64,000 bases of DNA from NCBI GenBank assembly GCA_947095585.1, contig OX352764.1, positions 2,217,001-2,281,000 on the forward strand. Reading direction: 5' to 3'. This document shows positions 24,295 through 36,882 of this stretch, piece after piece (position 1 is the first letter of the stretch; every line of letters begins with the position of its first letter). Origin of the DNA: Nephrocerus scutellatus. Lineage: Eukaryota; Arthropoda; Insecta; Diptera; Pipunculidae. The notes under the pieces were generated by a model. The model saw only the letters and a list, made by a program, of their open reading frames with translations, had not been told where the DNA came from and made no database searches. Both the position numbers and the translations under genes were made by a program.

Positions 24295-25904
24295 CATCCA
24301 TGGGTGGGGAGTCAGAATGTTGGAAAGTGTTGGAAATGTTGAAAGCCTACACGTACTTGGCTCCACTGGTTCAGTGTTGTTAACCAAAAGGGAACTTGTT
24401 TCATTACATCTTAACATTGTTATCCACAAATAGTGCTATGCAACGTGGTCGTTGAAGTTTACTCTAAACGCGCCTAAAGATGTTTTTATGCAAAAAGCTT
24501 CCACAACGTATACATCACTTGTCTCAATAAAAATCATTTATAGAAGCATTCAACATTTATGCTTATGGGCAAGACAATGCTAAGCATTTAATTGAGGTAA
24601 TTCGTGTTAAAGTTTTATTACGACAACCTCGTATCCATTTTACCAAACAAAACATAATGCCACACTTTAAAAAAGAAAAACGTTTCAGTACTCATTGGGG
24701 CATTCGAAGCACAAAATCCTTTGGGAAATCAACTGATATGCGCTTGGCAAAGGCGATCAACAAATGAGCCGCCGCCAACTGTCCTTGTTAATTATATAAA
24801 GTGTGATTCCCCACCAGCGCTGCCAGTGCCCAACCTCCAATATCGATCCGGATAAATTAGCCAAACTTGAATTTTCACGTGAGCAGGATGGTTGTTTGTT
24901 AATGCAGGATATGAGCAGAGCAGGGCGCCAATTCTAACGCATGACTGCAGTCAAATGACTGACCGGACGTGAAGCTATGAATAAATCGCAACATCCAGAG
25001 AGCACACAAAGTGTAATTGATACAACACGTCATAAGTATAGTCCCGATGGTTCGTATAATACCCAATGCAATTGACCAAAGGGGAATATTACCGACTCAT
25101 GTGTTTGCCTTCATTATGACTTTGACTAATCCAGCTGAACGATTCGCGTGCTATTTGAAAGGTGCACGCGGTGATATGAAACGAGATTTGCCAAAAACTG
25201 TTTGCTTCTGACTGAATTGCTATTTGATATTTGACATTTGACATCGAGTACATCCGAGAGGCGAGACATCGTTGGCATGTTGGCCAAAGCGTTAAAACCC
25301 ATTTAACCGAAACTCATTAAAGCGTTATTTGCTTTTGCAATCAGCAATCAGTGGGTGGCTGCCATAAGGACGAAGCGCGCAACCGGCATTTTGATGATTG
25401 TCAACGAGTCCTTTGGCGGCAGGCGAAGTACCTCGAGGTACTAATTAACTTCTTTGTCCGGAAAAAGCTTCTAATTTTTGTTGTGTTGTCACATTTCTGA
25501 CAAAATAATTTCACATTCGACAAACTCGCACCATGATTACTATTCGTCCTGCAATAGAAAATCATTCACGCCTTCTGCACAAATTTCAACTTCCAAACCA
25601 TTTATAAGTACGAGTGCAGTCGCAGCTTGTTGTACAAATAATTTGCAATTTAATGTCAATTATATCACAAAAAAAAAACAAAAAACCCTAAATCGGAAAT
25701 CTTTACCAAAAGCCTGAATTTGTAGTGCCAGATGACTAGGCAGAGCTACGAAGAACAACAAAGAATTGTAACATAACTTGCTCGAAGACGGTCCTCGGTC
25801 ACCCAGGGTACTTTCTCTTCCTCCTTCTTGCTACAAATTAAAAGTAATTTTAGTTTTTGGTTTTTATTTTAATTTTTTGTTTTGTTTTATTTTCGGATTC
25901 GGTG
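24295..25904. other. Unrecognised sequence with short open stretches
   Basis: A frame open from about 24530 to 24767, without ATG, reads IEAFNIYAYGQDNAKHLIEV and continues to a stop. Another near 24965-25063 reads HPESTQSVIDTTRHKYS. I do not recognise either. They could be a diverged transposon or exon remnants. Confidence 0.3.
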
Positions 25905-28060
25905 CTTTAAATAATACAACGGTGCAACAAAGGTACAACACTTACGCACGCGAAGTTAATATAGAGAATTTAAAAACTACATGCTCTCAGGCATTATTGT
26001 TTCACCAGTATGTCGATTTACAGAAACTGCGATACCCTGCTAAAGTGGAAGAATACAAGGCGCGATTTACCACTCAAATGAAATACCTGGGAATGCACCG
26101 AAAATGCATGCAAAAAGGCAGCAGAAGAAACGCTAGGCTTCATACAACATCATTGGAAGCCTTGGATAACGGATGAAACCTGGAGATGCATTGACGATCA
26201 AAAAGCCATTAAAATCAGGCCGGATCAGTCACGTGCGCAGCAGGAAAGGCAACATCTAAGAAGGGAATATAATAACGCGGAACGCCAAGTGAGAAGGATG
26301 GTGCATATTGATCGAGAGCAATTCACAAACAACATCGCTACAGAAGCGGAGAAGCTGCAGCTCAGTGTGGCGACATGCGCGGTGTGTATTCTGCAATTCG
26401 CAAGCTAGGTGGAAGCAAACACCACCGTTTGGTAATATTCTTGCTACAGAAGACCAACAGCTTGAGAGGTGGAGGGAGTTCTTTGAAGACTCGACGATCA
26501 CGGAGATTGTCGATCCTCCCTCAAGGCAAGAACGACGCAATTCAAGGCGCAATATATCTACCGAACCACCAGGTAGAAATGAGATCGAAATTGCGATAAA
26601 CAAGTTGAAGAATTACAAATCTCCAGGCCCAGATAACCTGGCAGTGGAGCTTTTAAAAAGCAATTCAAGCGTTCTGGCAAGCATACTATCACCAATCATC
26701 CGCGAAGCGTGGATAACACGTAAAATTCCCGACAGTTGGAAAGAAGCTGTCATCATAATGATCCCCAAGAAAGGCGACCTGAGTGACTGTAAAAATTGGA
26801 GAGGAATTACTCTACTCAACACGATTGCGAAGGTTTTGGCTTTTCTCATATTAGATCGTATATCACCAACTGTGTATAGTCTTCTGCGTCGTCAACAAGC
26901 CGGATTTAGTCCTAAACGATCCTGTGTGGACCACATCAACACACTGCGGATTATTATTGAACAGACTATAGAATGGAGGTTACTGCTGTTTCTCTTGTCC
27001 GTAGATTTTGAGCGAGCTTATGACACTATATCCAGACCCGCTATTTGGAACGCACCGGAAACAATCGTGGATCTCGTTCGTGAACGAGCGGCATGCAGTG
27101 TTTGCTTCAAAGGCAAGCAAAGTGCCATCTTTTACATCACCAAAGGAGTACGTCAAGGTTGTGTATTATCACCACTGCTCTTTTTGGTCGTCCTGGATAG
27201 TGTAATGATGCAAACAAACATCGAAGCACCGAATGGAATACAATGGCGTCCATTTCAAAAGCTGAATGATCTTGATTGCGTTAATGGCATCTGCCTTATG
27301 ACACACACGATCACGGACATGAAGTCAAAAATGGAAAGTTTTATCTCCAACGAGTCGGATTGAAAATAAACATGAGCAAAATTAAAATGATGCGCATCGA
27401 AACTGGTATCATGACTCGTCTGACGCTAAGCTTGGACGATCGAGTGATAACCATCGAGGATGTAGAAGAGTTTTGTTACCTTGGGAGTATTATAACGAAT
27501 GATGGCGGTTCGGAGACAGATATATCGTCTGGCATAAATAAAGCCCGCCACGCATATCACCAACTTAACAAAGTGTGGCGCTCTCGTAACATCTCGAGAC
27601 GCACAAAAATTTACAACTTCAACTCAACTTCAAGTGTGAAGTCAGTCCTTCTCTATGGTTGTGAGACCTAGCATGTCACAGATTCTGCAACAAAAAGACT
27701 CAAGGTTTTCATCAATAAGCGTCTAAGAAGAGTGTGCTGCATATTCTGGCACAACACGATATCAAACTACGACCTGCAACAACTAACATCTAGTCTAACA
27801 GTTGCGATTGAGATACAGCGAAGAAAGTGGCGGTGCATTGGTCACAATCTGAGGAAACCGTATGAAGACATTGCAAAAATGGCCTTTGAATGGAATCCAC
27901 AAGGAACACGACGAAGTGGGCGCCCGCGTATCACAGGGATGAGATCAGTGCTGTATCAGTCGGAGACTACTGGAACGTGGCGAGAAATTAAACGACTAGC
28001 GCAAGATCGACGAGGATGGAGGAATTATGTTTCTGCCCTATGCTCCTAAGTGAGCAATGT
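25905..28060 (+). mobile_element. RTE-like LINE family B, longest copy
   Basis: It starts in the endonuclease-RT linker (KVEEYKARFTTQMKYLG; RREYNNAERQVRRMVHIDRE) near 26040-26310. The 351-codon frame 26308-27363 carries a near-complete RT: INKLKNYKSPGPDNLAVELL, IPDSWKEAVIIMIPKKGD, CKNWRGITLLNTIAKV, QQAGFSPKRSCVDHINTLR, LSVDFERAYDTIS with the first catalytic Asp, GVRQGCVLSPLLFLVVLD, then LNDLDCVNGICLM, where YADD has become CVNG, so it is dead. The thumb lies in 27360-27671 (VEEFCYLGSIITNDGG; KSVLLYGCET). The C-terminal domain lies in 27732-28049 (QRRKWRCIGHNLRKP; FEWNPQGTRRSGRPR). A poly-A/TAAA-rich tail follows to about 28115. No endonuclease remains. Confidence 0.9.
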
Positions 28061-30336
28061 TTGCTTATTTATATTGTAAAAAAAATAAATCAAAATGTTT
28101 ATAATATAAATAAATAAATGTTAAGGCAAAAAAAGTGTGTCATTATTTTCTCTCTTCAGAAGCACTATCTTCGATTGAAGAACCTTTCTTTCGGGTATAA
28201 AGTACGATCTATACGATCATCAATCCTTTATCCCATAGTTAGCTGCTTTCGAATGCATTTATGAGGGAATCTCGGGGGACCTTAACACGAAAAGAATTGT
28301 TTCTCAATGTTAATCTGACCTGGTATGTAGGCCAACCAATGATTGTAGTTTATCTCTGATTGGAGCTGATAATCACTTCTCTATTGTTTGAATGTACCAA
28401 AATAAATAGAAACGAACCATTGTTGCTCTTAACATTGGATTATTTATAGCTTTCCATAGCTCCCGAGCGTATTCAAGTGTTGAATGATAAGTAGCTCCAA
28501 TGACCGACGTTCGAAATGTGCAAAAAGTTCCTCTTTACTCACCAGTTTCCATGCGGCAGGTTTATTGGTTTGGCTTTTCTCTAAATATTTCGACGTATAA
28601 GTTTAAAAGAGTACATCATAAGTAGGTGGATCAACAACTTACCTAATAAGTTGTTCTTTTTTCTCCAAATACCTTGATGCACTCGTTAATAGCAGAACAT
28701 ATGCATTTATTTAAACACAAAATGCAGCTCTGAACCCACAAAGACTCAAGATATCACCATTATTAATTGTAGCTCTAGGATGCGAGAATTCAATTAATAA
28801 AGCATCTCTCAATTTAATTTACATTCCAACGATACTCCGCAGTGCGGCTCACACTAATGCGGATTTAATTCTCATCGTTCTGTATCCTTTGGTTTACTTT
28901 GGATTTACGCATATGTACGAGTTTCTGCACTACACCGAAATTCGTTATAATAATTTATGTATAAACTCAGTGATACTATGCTGGATATGAGATATTCATA
29001 TGGCGGATTTCGAAGGCTTTCGCAGGCGAATGAAATTTCAATTTCATATTTAAATCCTTGCTAATGTGCCCACATTTGGGTCTGGATTGCAGTGGTGAAG
29101 GTGTGTGGATTGAGCTTTCCATAATTAATCGAATGAATGTCTGGGTTGAAGCGACACAACCACTGCGACCAATTGGCGTAAGCGAAACAGAGTTCTTTTA
29201 ATCTCAACTTGTGATTACTTACTTATTCCCCTTTTTTATTCTCTATCTTCTATTTCTTTCATTTTATTCTCTATTCATATTATTAACAAATATAGTATAG
29301 CGAAGCCGTTTCAATTGCATAGTAAACCGATAAGACTCACACTGAATTATTGATCCTGGAAGCAAAGGAAGTGTTAATACCCGGTTTAATTTACGATTAT
29401 TCCTTCAAAATCACTTCCAATCCTTATATAATCGAAGAATATCCCATCAGGCAAACACCTACATACACATTTATTGCGGGTTAATAAATAAATTTACATT
29501 TTTGCAGCCAGCAATTGGACGAGCGATAGGTCCTTCTTTTAGTCTGCAGCACAGGAGAGCAGTTGCCAAAAGCTTTTCGACGAAGGCGGACGGATGAAAA
29601 CTTTCACTTTCAATTTCCGAACGCTTATCTAATATCCTCCAAAGAAGGAGTGCTCTAGGCGAATACGGCCAAGGAAGAAAGATAAATATACGAGCATATC
29701 AAGGTTATAAGACGAAGAACCATTGGTGTTCGCCACTGCTCTTACTTACCACCCATCTAAAAGGTACTTTGCCAAATGAGGTGATACCATATCTATGCAT
29801 AATTGATGCTGACGACTCATCCTGAATAAGTAGGGATCAGCATTAGCGTCAGCAACAGCAGTTATTGAGATATACACGCAACGAAATGAAATTTTTATTC
29901 ATTGAGGAGAAAGAAATGGGCGGACACGTTAGTGGGACTTCTCACTTAACCTTCTATCATTCATTTTTAAATAGAAGAAGGGATGGTTTACGGAATATAA
30001 GATATTAGATGCCCGATGTCTGTAAGACTTTTGATCAAAGTTTCATATTTGAAATTTAGTATTATAAAATTGTGGGATCCTTGAAATCGATATTATATTG
30101 TTACAAAAGTTATTATTATATTGTTACTTAACAGCGCCATCTGTAGACTCAATATAAGTAATATTGTATGTAAAATCATGAATAGGGCATATTATTCCAG
30201 TATGTTCTGGTATTTGCTATATTGTTCTTTATGTAAGAATTGAACCTTTCCGAAACAATTGACTTATTTATAATTAGCCCAAATTATCCACAGAGTAAGA
30301 TATCATTTGGATTTGTACCAGGGTACTTGACAGTTT
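28061..30336. other. No gene; unique AT-rich sequence
   Basis: There are no open frames above 60 codons and no transposon motif. Short homeodomain-type words (for example CATAATTAATCGAATG near 29120) occur. It may hold non-coding regulatory sequence. Confidence 0.35.
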
Positions 30337-30570
30337 TATATTTGAACATAAGTATTTAATATAAATATTAGTATTTTATGTGAATATAAGCGTTATATGT
30401 GAATATAAGTGTTATATGTGATCATAAGTGTTAAATATGAATATAAGTGTTATATGTGGCTATATGTGTTATATGTGATCATATGTGTTAAATATGAATA
30501 TAAGTCTTATATCTGAACAGAAGTGTTAAGTATGAATAAAAGTATTATGTGTGAGTAGAAGTGTTATTGT
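30337..30570. repeat. 19-bp tandem repeat with 57-bp higher order
   Basis: About twelve units match GAATATAAGTGTTATATGT. Every third unit is a variant starting GATC and ending AAATAT (30420-30438 and 30477-30495), giving a 57-bp higher-order period at least twice. The right end degenerates. Confidence 0.85.
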
Positions 30571-30584
30571 AAATTTATGAACTC

Positions 30585-30960
30585 TTTCTGTTCAGGAGAC
30601 ATTGCAGAACATCAATATAGTTTCCGCAAGGAGCGCTCATGAGAAAGAAACTCTCATACACTTCCTCTGCAGTTGTCCGGCCCTAGCTGGGTCAAGACAC
30701 CGCATTTTAGGTAAACTATTTATTGGCGCACACTAGCGCTAATTGAGGACCTCGCAAGTACAGCGGGGTCCACCACTCTATCTACCTACCTAAGAGTAAC
30801 CAGTGCCTTTAGAACTATCTGGAGCGAGGCAGCGTTTCTGGTTGCGGTTATGCTCCAAATCGGCATGTCCAAATAGTTCCAGGCGATTTAGAGGTCCTGG
30901 GAGTATGTGACAAGATTCGAGAGCCGCAAAAATCCAAGCCTTTAAAAACTGGTAAATGTG
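30585..30960 (+). mobile_element. LOA/R1-type LINE 3' end, cysteine/histidine tail
   Basis: The frame reads EKETLIHFLCSCPALAGSRH near 30648-30705. This matches the C-terminal Cys-His motif of LINEs of this group (EET..HFLC.CPAL...R). The following reading contains LSGARQRFWLRL with stops. It is a 5'-truncated 3' end, directly downstream of the 19-bp repeat. Confidence 0.65.
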
Positions 30961-32689
30961 ATGGACCCATAGATAAAACCATGACTAGAATTGTGAGTCG
31001 TTAGAGGCATGGAGAGGTATACTTCTACCTATCCCAATTTTTAAATTCTCTACATTAACTTCGCGTGCCCGTTGATCTGTTTCTTTGTTTTTTGTCTGTC
31101 GTGGAATCTTGCGATTAATTAACAACAACTTCCCAAAGCCCGATTTTATTGAAATTTGGCAAACATGTGTATTTTCAGTGAAAACACTTTCTATTAAAAT
31201 TTGGCGCCCATATAATTTTTTTAAAAATTAACCCCATTTAGTTCAAATTTTATATACACGTGTTTAATCCAATGGACATGGAGTTCTGGCTAACTGAAAG
31301 GATGTACTATCCTTCATTATGGAGGTGGTACGTCTATTAGAGAAAAGACACCCTAAGATACAATTGATTTTTCAGTTCGTAGTGTCTGCCATATGGACTA
31401 GGGTAGGAATAAAAAAAATCTGATGGACAACATTTTTTGTAAAAATTCGGAAGTGTGCCCAGGGCTGAGGGGCTCCAATATAGTTTTTTTAATCAAATAA
31501 ACCGATTTTATTTAAACTTTATTTTGTATTCCCGATTAGAGTATTTATACGAAAAATGTTAATTTTTATGGGTTGTTTTTTTTTTTTTGACAGAATGTGT
31601 CCGAGCAAATAGGACGTACCATTTCGTTTTAGTCAGCAAGAATCTTAACCTGAGACTCGCATTTTAAGGCTAATGTACACATGTGAAGTGTTTTTAAAGA
31701 TTTCTAACCTCCTCCTCAAAATAAAACATCCATATACATCCATAAATACAAAGTTTCACTTTTATATACCTATATAGATTATTTTGACACACATTTGTTG
31801 AAAATTGTGCTAGCGATTCTAATTGATAAGGAAAGCCAGGTAGTCACGAAGAAACTATTATTTTGATTCTTAAGTTAACAAGGACTTTCTCCTCAATAAT
31901 CAGCAACCAATTGATAGAAAACTATTTGTAACATAACCTCAGAACAAATGTTACAGACAAATAACACCAAATACTTAGGCTATTAAATAGGTCACATTCT
32001 AATTGGTGATCGACTACAAAGTTACTTTTCTTTTATCTTCTTCCTTAATAACAATAACAGTTTGAGCTGAATTTTAACTGAATTATAGCCCATAGCCCGA
32101 TGGCTAAGTAATTATAGGAATATTAGGATTTTGCCTCGAGCATCGTTCAGATATACTTACTTCTGTCAACGTTGTTACTGCTGCAAGAACGTCTTTGTTT
32201 AAATATTTCTAAAATTATTGGCTTAGACACTCAAAGTGTAATTGAATACAAGGAACAACATCCAAAATCGGCAAAACAGGATGATGGTTCACCTTTCTGG
32301 CACCATCCTTCGTCTAACAAAGCAAAGAAATTTTATTCATTTAATTAAATGAATGGCTATTTTCTAATTCCTATGTTTCGTGCTCAGCATTCTGGAATTC
32401 TTTGAATGGCATGAGGAGACTGATGTACCCATAAAAATACCTTAACTTAAATTCTTGACTGAAGGATTGTAAAATGCAAATAAATGGTTATTGCATCCTG
32501 CAAAGGAATTAATGATGAAATTAAAATAATTGGTCTCCTTGTTGTGATGCTTTGTATTGGGCATTCTGTTCATAGATAATACGTAATGTAATCGAGCACT
32601 GATAGTACAGCTAAGATAAACATACATGCATATAAAGTTCTAACTAATTCACATAGAAATGATACTAATATATATTTTTAATAATAGTA
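30961..32689. other. No gene; AT-rich repetitive-looking sequence
   Basis: The stretch 31120-31560 contains recurring variants of CCCGATTTTATTGAAATTTGG, CGATTTTATTTAAACTTT and CCCATTTAGTTCAAATTTT. Similar words occur at 63760-63800. It may be a non-autonomous element or LINE UTR. No coding capacity. Confidence 0.35.
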
Positions 32690-34168
32690 CTGCTGACTCC
32701 ATCTTAGACAGTAGTCGTAGAGATCGGAACGACTGGTTCGATGACGAATGTAAGCTAGCGACTGAACGTAAGAACGTTGCGTACCGAGCAAGGCAACAAT
32801 CGAATAGAACGCAGGCACGCGAAAATAAATATAAAGAGCTCAGAAGATATGAAAAACTGTTCACCGGTGAAAGAAAGCAGCCTGGGAGAAGACTCTCGTC
32901 CGTGAACTAGAACAGTACATAGAGCGACGACCGCACCAGGCGCGAAAGTTCTACCAAAGAGTCCGCGATATGACGCAATATACACCGCCTTACACATACT
33001 GCAAAGACAAAGAGGGTAAACTGATCGCCGATCTCAAAGAGATCTTAGAGTGATAGGAAGAACACTATCATGAGTCGCATAATGGCCAGCTAACTGAGGA
33101 CCTGGAGGCTCCACCAATGACCGAAGACCTTACTATGCTGCCGCCACCAAACATAGACAAAGTTTGCAAAACGATAGATAAGCTCAAAAATAATAAGGCC
33201 CCTGGATGAGATGGTATTCCAGCGGAGCTGATTTAAAAAAGGAGTCCCCGCAATACTCCAAGCAATTCATGAACTAATAGTGCAAGTATGGGAGAAAGAA
33301 GCTATGCCAGAAGACAGGCGAAGAGGCATCCTGTGCCCAAACATATAAAAGGAGATATCACAACCTGCAGCAATTGTCGTGGTATAAAGTTGTTGAGTAC
33401 CGCTTACAAGATTTTCTCCTCTATCCTTCAAGACAGGATAGCCCCATACGCTAAAGTCATAATTGGTCCATACCAGTGTGGCTTCATCCCAGGCAAATCA
33501 ACAACTGATCAGATTTACACCCTAAGGCAGGTGATGGAAAAATGTCTAGAGTTTCAAAACTCACTACACCATCTTTTTATAGACTTTAAAGCCGCCTATG
33601 CTAGCATAGCCAGAGTAGAGCTTTATAAAGCCATGAGAGAATTCGGCATCCCAAATAAACTGACACGACTATGTAGGTTGACCATGACCAATGTTGTAAG
33701 TCAATAAAAATATCCGGATCACAATCATGCCCATTCAACATCTATAACGGGCTCCGACAAGGGGATGGACTGGTCGGCGTCCTCTTTAACCTGGCGTTGG
33801 AGAAAGTAATCCGGGACTCTGACTCAACAACGAGAGAAACAATCCTTTATAAATCCATTCAGATACTGGCTTACGCAGAAGACATCGACATCGTTGGTAG
33901 AAAACGAAGAGCTGTACAGGAAGCTTTCATCCAGATCGAGCAGGCAACACGAAATCTGGGGCTGCACATAAATGTGAGCAAAACAAAGTATATGGTGGCC
34001 ACGCCTGCGGGTAAAAGATCCAACATTGGTCCCGCAATTAGAAGAGTTTAGGGAATGCCAAACTGGATGACATCGGCTCGAAATCGGGACCGGTAGAGAG
34101 ATTTTTTGCTACTTGGCGGGAGGCCAAGACCGGACACCGGTTGTAGAGCCAAATATGATGATGATGAC
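32690..34168 (+). mobile_element. RTE-like LINE family C, most complete copy
   Basis: It starts in the endonuclease-RT linker (RNDWFDDECKLATERKNVAY; KYKELRRYEK), then ARKFYQRVRDMTQYTPPYTY and CKDKEGKLIADLKE. The RT follows: IDKLKNNKAPG, QDRIAPYAKVIIGPYQCGFI, PGKSTTDQIYTLRQVMEKC and FIDFKAAYASI with the first catalytic Asp. Later comes ILAYAEDIDIVGR, where YADD has become YAED, and LHINVSKTKYMVATPAGKRS. At about 34048 the thumb is deleted straight into the 3' UTR (CTGGATGACATCGGCTCG; GGGACCGGTAGAGAG; GGTTGTAGAGCCAAAT), which ends in ATGATGATGATG at 34157-34168. Stops and frameshifts are numerous. Confidence 0.9.
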
Positions 34169-34480
34169 GTAAATATCGCGAAAACAATCGAATCATTTGA
34201 ACATCGTAGGATTGTTTGCAGCTTGTCACTGCTTTTTCCACTAACGGTATTCCCGCCCACCCTCCAACTCAAGCGAAATACTCGTGGCTTAACTCGAGCT
34301 CACTGGTCTACTATTAGACCTATCTTCGGACGTACCAACCATTTTAGAGATTCCTTCTTTAGCCGCACAATAGTTATGTGGAATGAATTGCCTGACTCTA
34401 TATTTCGGCATTTGTATGATCTACAGTCATTCAAGACACATGTGCATAGATATCTTACCTTTTCCTTTCCTTAATTTCCG
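34169..34480 (+). mobile_element. CR1/Jockey-like LINE family D, 3' end
   Basis: The frame to 34474 reads HRRIVCSLSLLFPLTVFPP, TRGLTRAHW, TNHFRDSFFSRTIVMWNELP and LQSFKTHVHRYL. This is the familiar C-terminus of CR1/Jockey-type polyproteins (SFF.RT...WN.LP....F......FK..V...L). It begins exactly where the repeat tail of the family C LINE ends, so one element inserted next to the other. It is 5'-truncated to about 310 bp. Confidence 0.75.
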
Positions 34481-34917
34481 TACGCCAAAGCTGTGCTAAT
34501 GAAAGTTATAAATAGTGAAGAAGGATTGATTACAATTATAGAAGTCCACAGAAAATTCCATGAAAAATGATTATAGTGTAGGCAGCAATTCTTCAAGAAT
34601 TTAAAAATCCCTCTACACAAACAGCAGCTACAAAAAATTCAAACGAAAGGTTTAAGCATTCCCCGCGATGTCATCAACCAATCCGGTCCCATAATGTGGC
34701 CAGCATCGAAAGCCCATAAATTATCATTTTATTACATGGATCGTCGTTACTTTTTTTCTACTGGGTTTTTTTTTTTATTTGTGGAGAACAAAATCCTCCA
34801 CTTCACACGGAATAATTTATTTTTCAAAAAGGACGCTCAGAATAACGAATGTGCAACACACGCCTCGTACGTTCATAACATGCTGACTGTCGTGCCCTGG
34901 GCATAAATTCAACTGGG
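34481..34917. other. No feature seen
   Basis: This is unique AT-rich sequence with no recognisable open frame or motif. Confidence 0.35.
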
Positions 34918-35131
34918 ATATCCTGGATGAATAAATGAACTTCCCAGTTGTGGCATTTCTCGTACATTTATTTTATCATATAAACGAGTATGTATGTGTT
35001 ATGTTTTATGGTGTAGTGGTTTGGCATTTGGCTCAGTGCAGTACAGATACTCATACGCACAAACTAAATAAAGTCAGGCAAACTTCATCACAAACTTTGT
35101 TAGGTGATTCATTCATATCCTGGATGAATAA
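34918..35131. repeat. 180-bp insert flanked by a 17-bp perfect direct repeat
   Basis: ATATCCTGGATGAATAA occurs at 34918-34934 and again, identically, at 35115-35131. The 180 bp between them include TGGTGTAGTGG (about 35009-35019), a good match to a tRNA box A, but I see no box B. The arrangement fits a short retroposon with its target-site duplication. Orientation and family are unknown. Confidence 0.5.
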
Positions 35132-36769
35132 CACGCCCCTTTAAACGTAGGAAGATCGGTGCTTAAGTGGTGCGTGTGATGTTGCCGCTCACTGATGAAC
35201 ACAAATCTAACACAAGAAAGCGTTATTCTTGGTGTTGCTTTGTTTCTTGGTGTGCTTATGATGTTGTGTCGCATCTTTTCCAATACCTCGAGGCGGTAGA
35301 GTGCATTGCAAAAAGGTTAAAACGCATTCATTGAACGTTATTGTGCACTCTTCGTCCTTCCGTTTGTGTTTAGTTGCACCTGGCGTTAACGTATTAGTGT
35401 ATGGTTACCCTGTATTATACAGTCCGTCCGTAGAAATATGAATTTACAGCTAATAAAAGTCATCGGAATTGCGTGTTGGATATAATTTCAATCCTGATGT
35501 TGTTGCTTCATAAGCTGCCATTAATAAGTTAACCTTTACGGCTCTGATCCTGGTTGATGATTGCGTGGTTGTATGTACGAGTATTTTAGTGCAAACTACC
35601 GGAACCTGGAACACAGTTGATGTACACACTGTGGTTAGAAGTAAATTTATGTGTCTGTTACTTGTGCTTGTAAATATCATGCTTCATGCTTTTTAGCTTA
35701 AGGGATTTTAATAAAATGTCCTGCGAATTATTTTCCAATTCAATAATAAAAATTCGGTTTAATTTAGCTAAAAGGTTTCTTTTTAATAAAAATTCATCAG
35801 TTTGATAAAAACATCCCCAGCAACAACCGATTCTCCCTCACTTGAGTCTGGCAATAGATTTAATAAAATTTTCAATCAACTGCCATTTAATGGCAAATTA
35901 ATTGAAAGTTTTACCATTTTATCAGCACGAGCATACCAACGTGCGGCTGAGCCTTCTATTATACTTTACTGACTCTGTCACTCTCTGCTAAGCGTTAAGC
36001 CTCCTTAAAAACTGCCAACAAACTTTTGATTATATTTTTTCCTTCAATGAAATTGAATTTTCAAGTCCCACCTGAGGATGTTTTTTTATTAAAAAAAAAA
36101 AAAGTTCGTTTATTTATTTTTAAAACTTTCAATAGAGAATACAACTTTTGCTGCCGATGGCAAACATCCAATATTCTCGACTCGAAAAGTATTTAATCCT
36201 CTTGCGATTGTGTTGATTTCCGGTTCGACGTGCGATATCACAGCAACGCGCAGCTTCTATATAGTTAAGCCATCAAAAAGGATTAAAATCGCACGCAAAA
36301 GAGTTTTTGCATTTGGCACACAATGCAATATTAATCCTATTAGAGGGACTCACCTAATTCCGCGAACATATACCAGAGTAGATGCCACCTGGAACTATTT
36401 ATATATAATGTATAGAAAACGAATTTCACGTTATGCTTCGAAATTAAGGACAAAATCATTGTATCTGTGTACCATGCAGATGGAAAAGTTGACAACATTT
36501 TAAGGATAATCAACCAATTTACAAACTACCTCTTCCTTCTTCTTCCAGTTGCACCTAATCTTTAAGTAAGCAATTTATCCTTTTATATATTTTTTGTTTA
36601 CCTCATTCACTAACTTGCACTTACTTGCGCTTAGTAGCTATGGCATTAATTATTCATTTCGGTTGAATTTTAAGAGGTGATTCATTTCCAAAACGAATTA
36701 GATTAATGCATACGCATAAGCAACCAAACGGAGCAGGTATCCCTTTGGGAAGCAATTACGGTTTAGCGG
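35132..36769. other. No gene; unique AT-rich sequence
   Basis: Open frames near 35450-35680 and 36210-36503 have no motif. The block 35870-35960 has TAATTA-rich words. A T/A homopolymer pair lies at 36081-36103. Confidence 0.35.
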
Positions 36770-36882
36770 TATATAAACTCGCTCACAGTCTAGAATCTAG
36801 AATCCCGCAAACAAGATGCAAAGGTACCCGTACTCGTGCTCGTATATAATTGTGTATTAAATTATCATAAATATCCTTGCAG
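36770..36882 (+). promoter_or_regulatory. Candidate TATA promoter with a mini-exon and 59-nt intron
   Basis: TATATAAA (36770-36777) lies 46 bp before an ATG at 36816. Eight coding bases (ATGCAAAG) precede GTACCC, and an intron of 59 nt would end at CCTTGCAG (36875-36882), the length typical of fly introns. However, the next exon meets a stop after four codons (TGA near 36893), and an alternative acceptor near 36957 stops after 15 codons. I therefore annotate only a possible promoter or dead gene start. TCTAGAA is duplicated just upstream (36788-36802). Confidence 0.25.
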
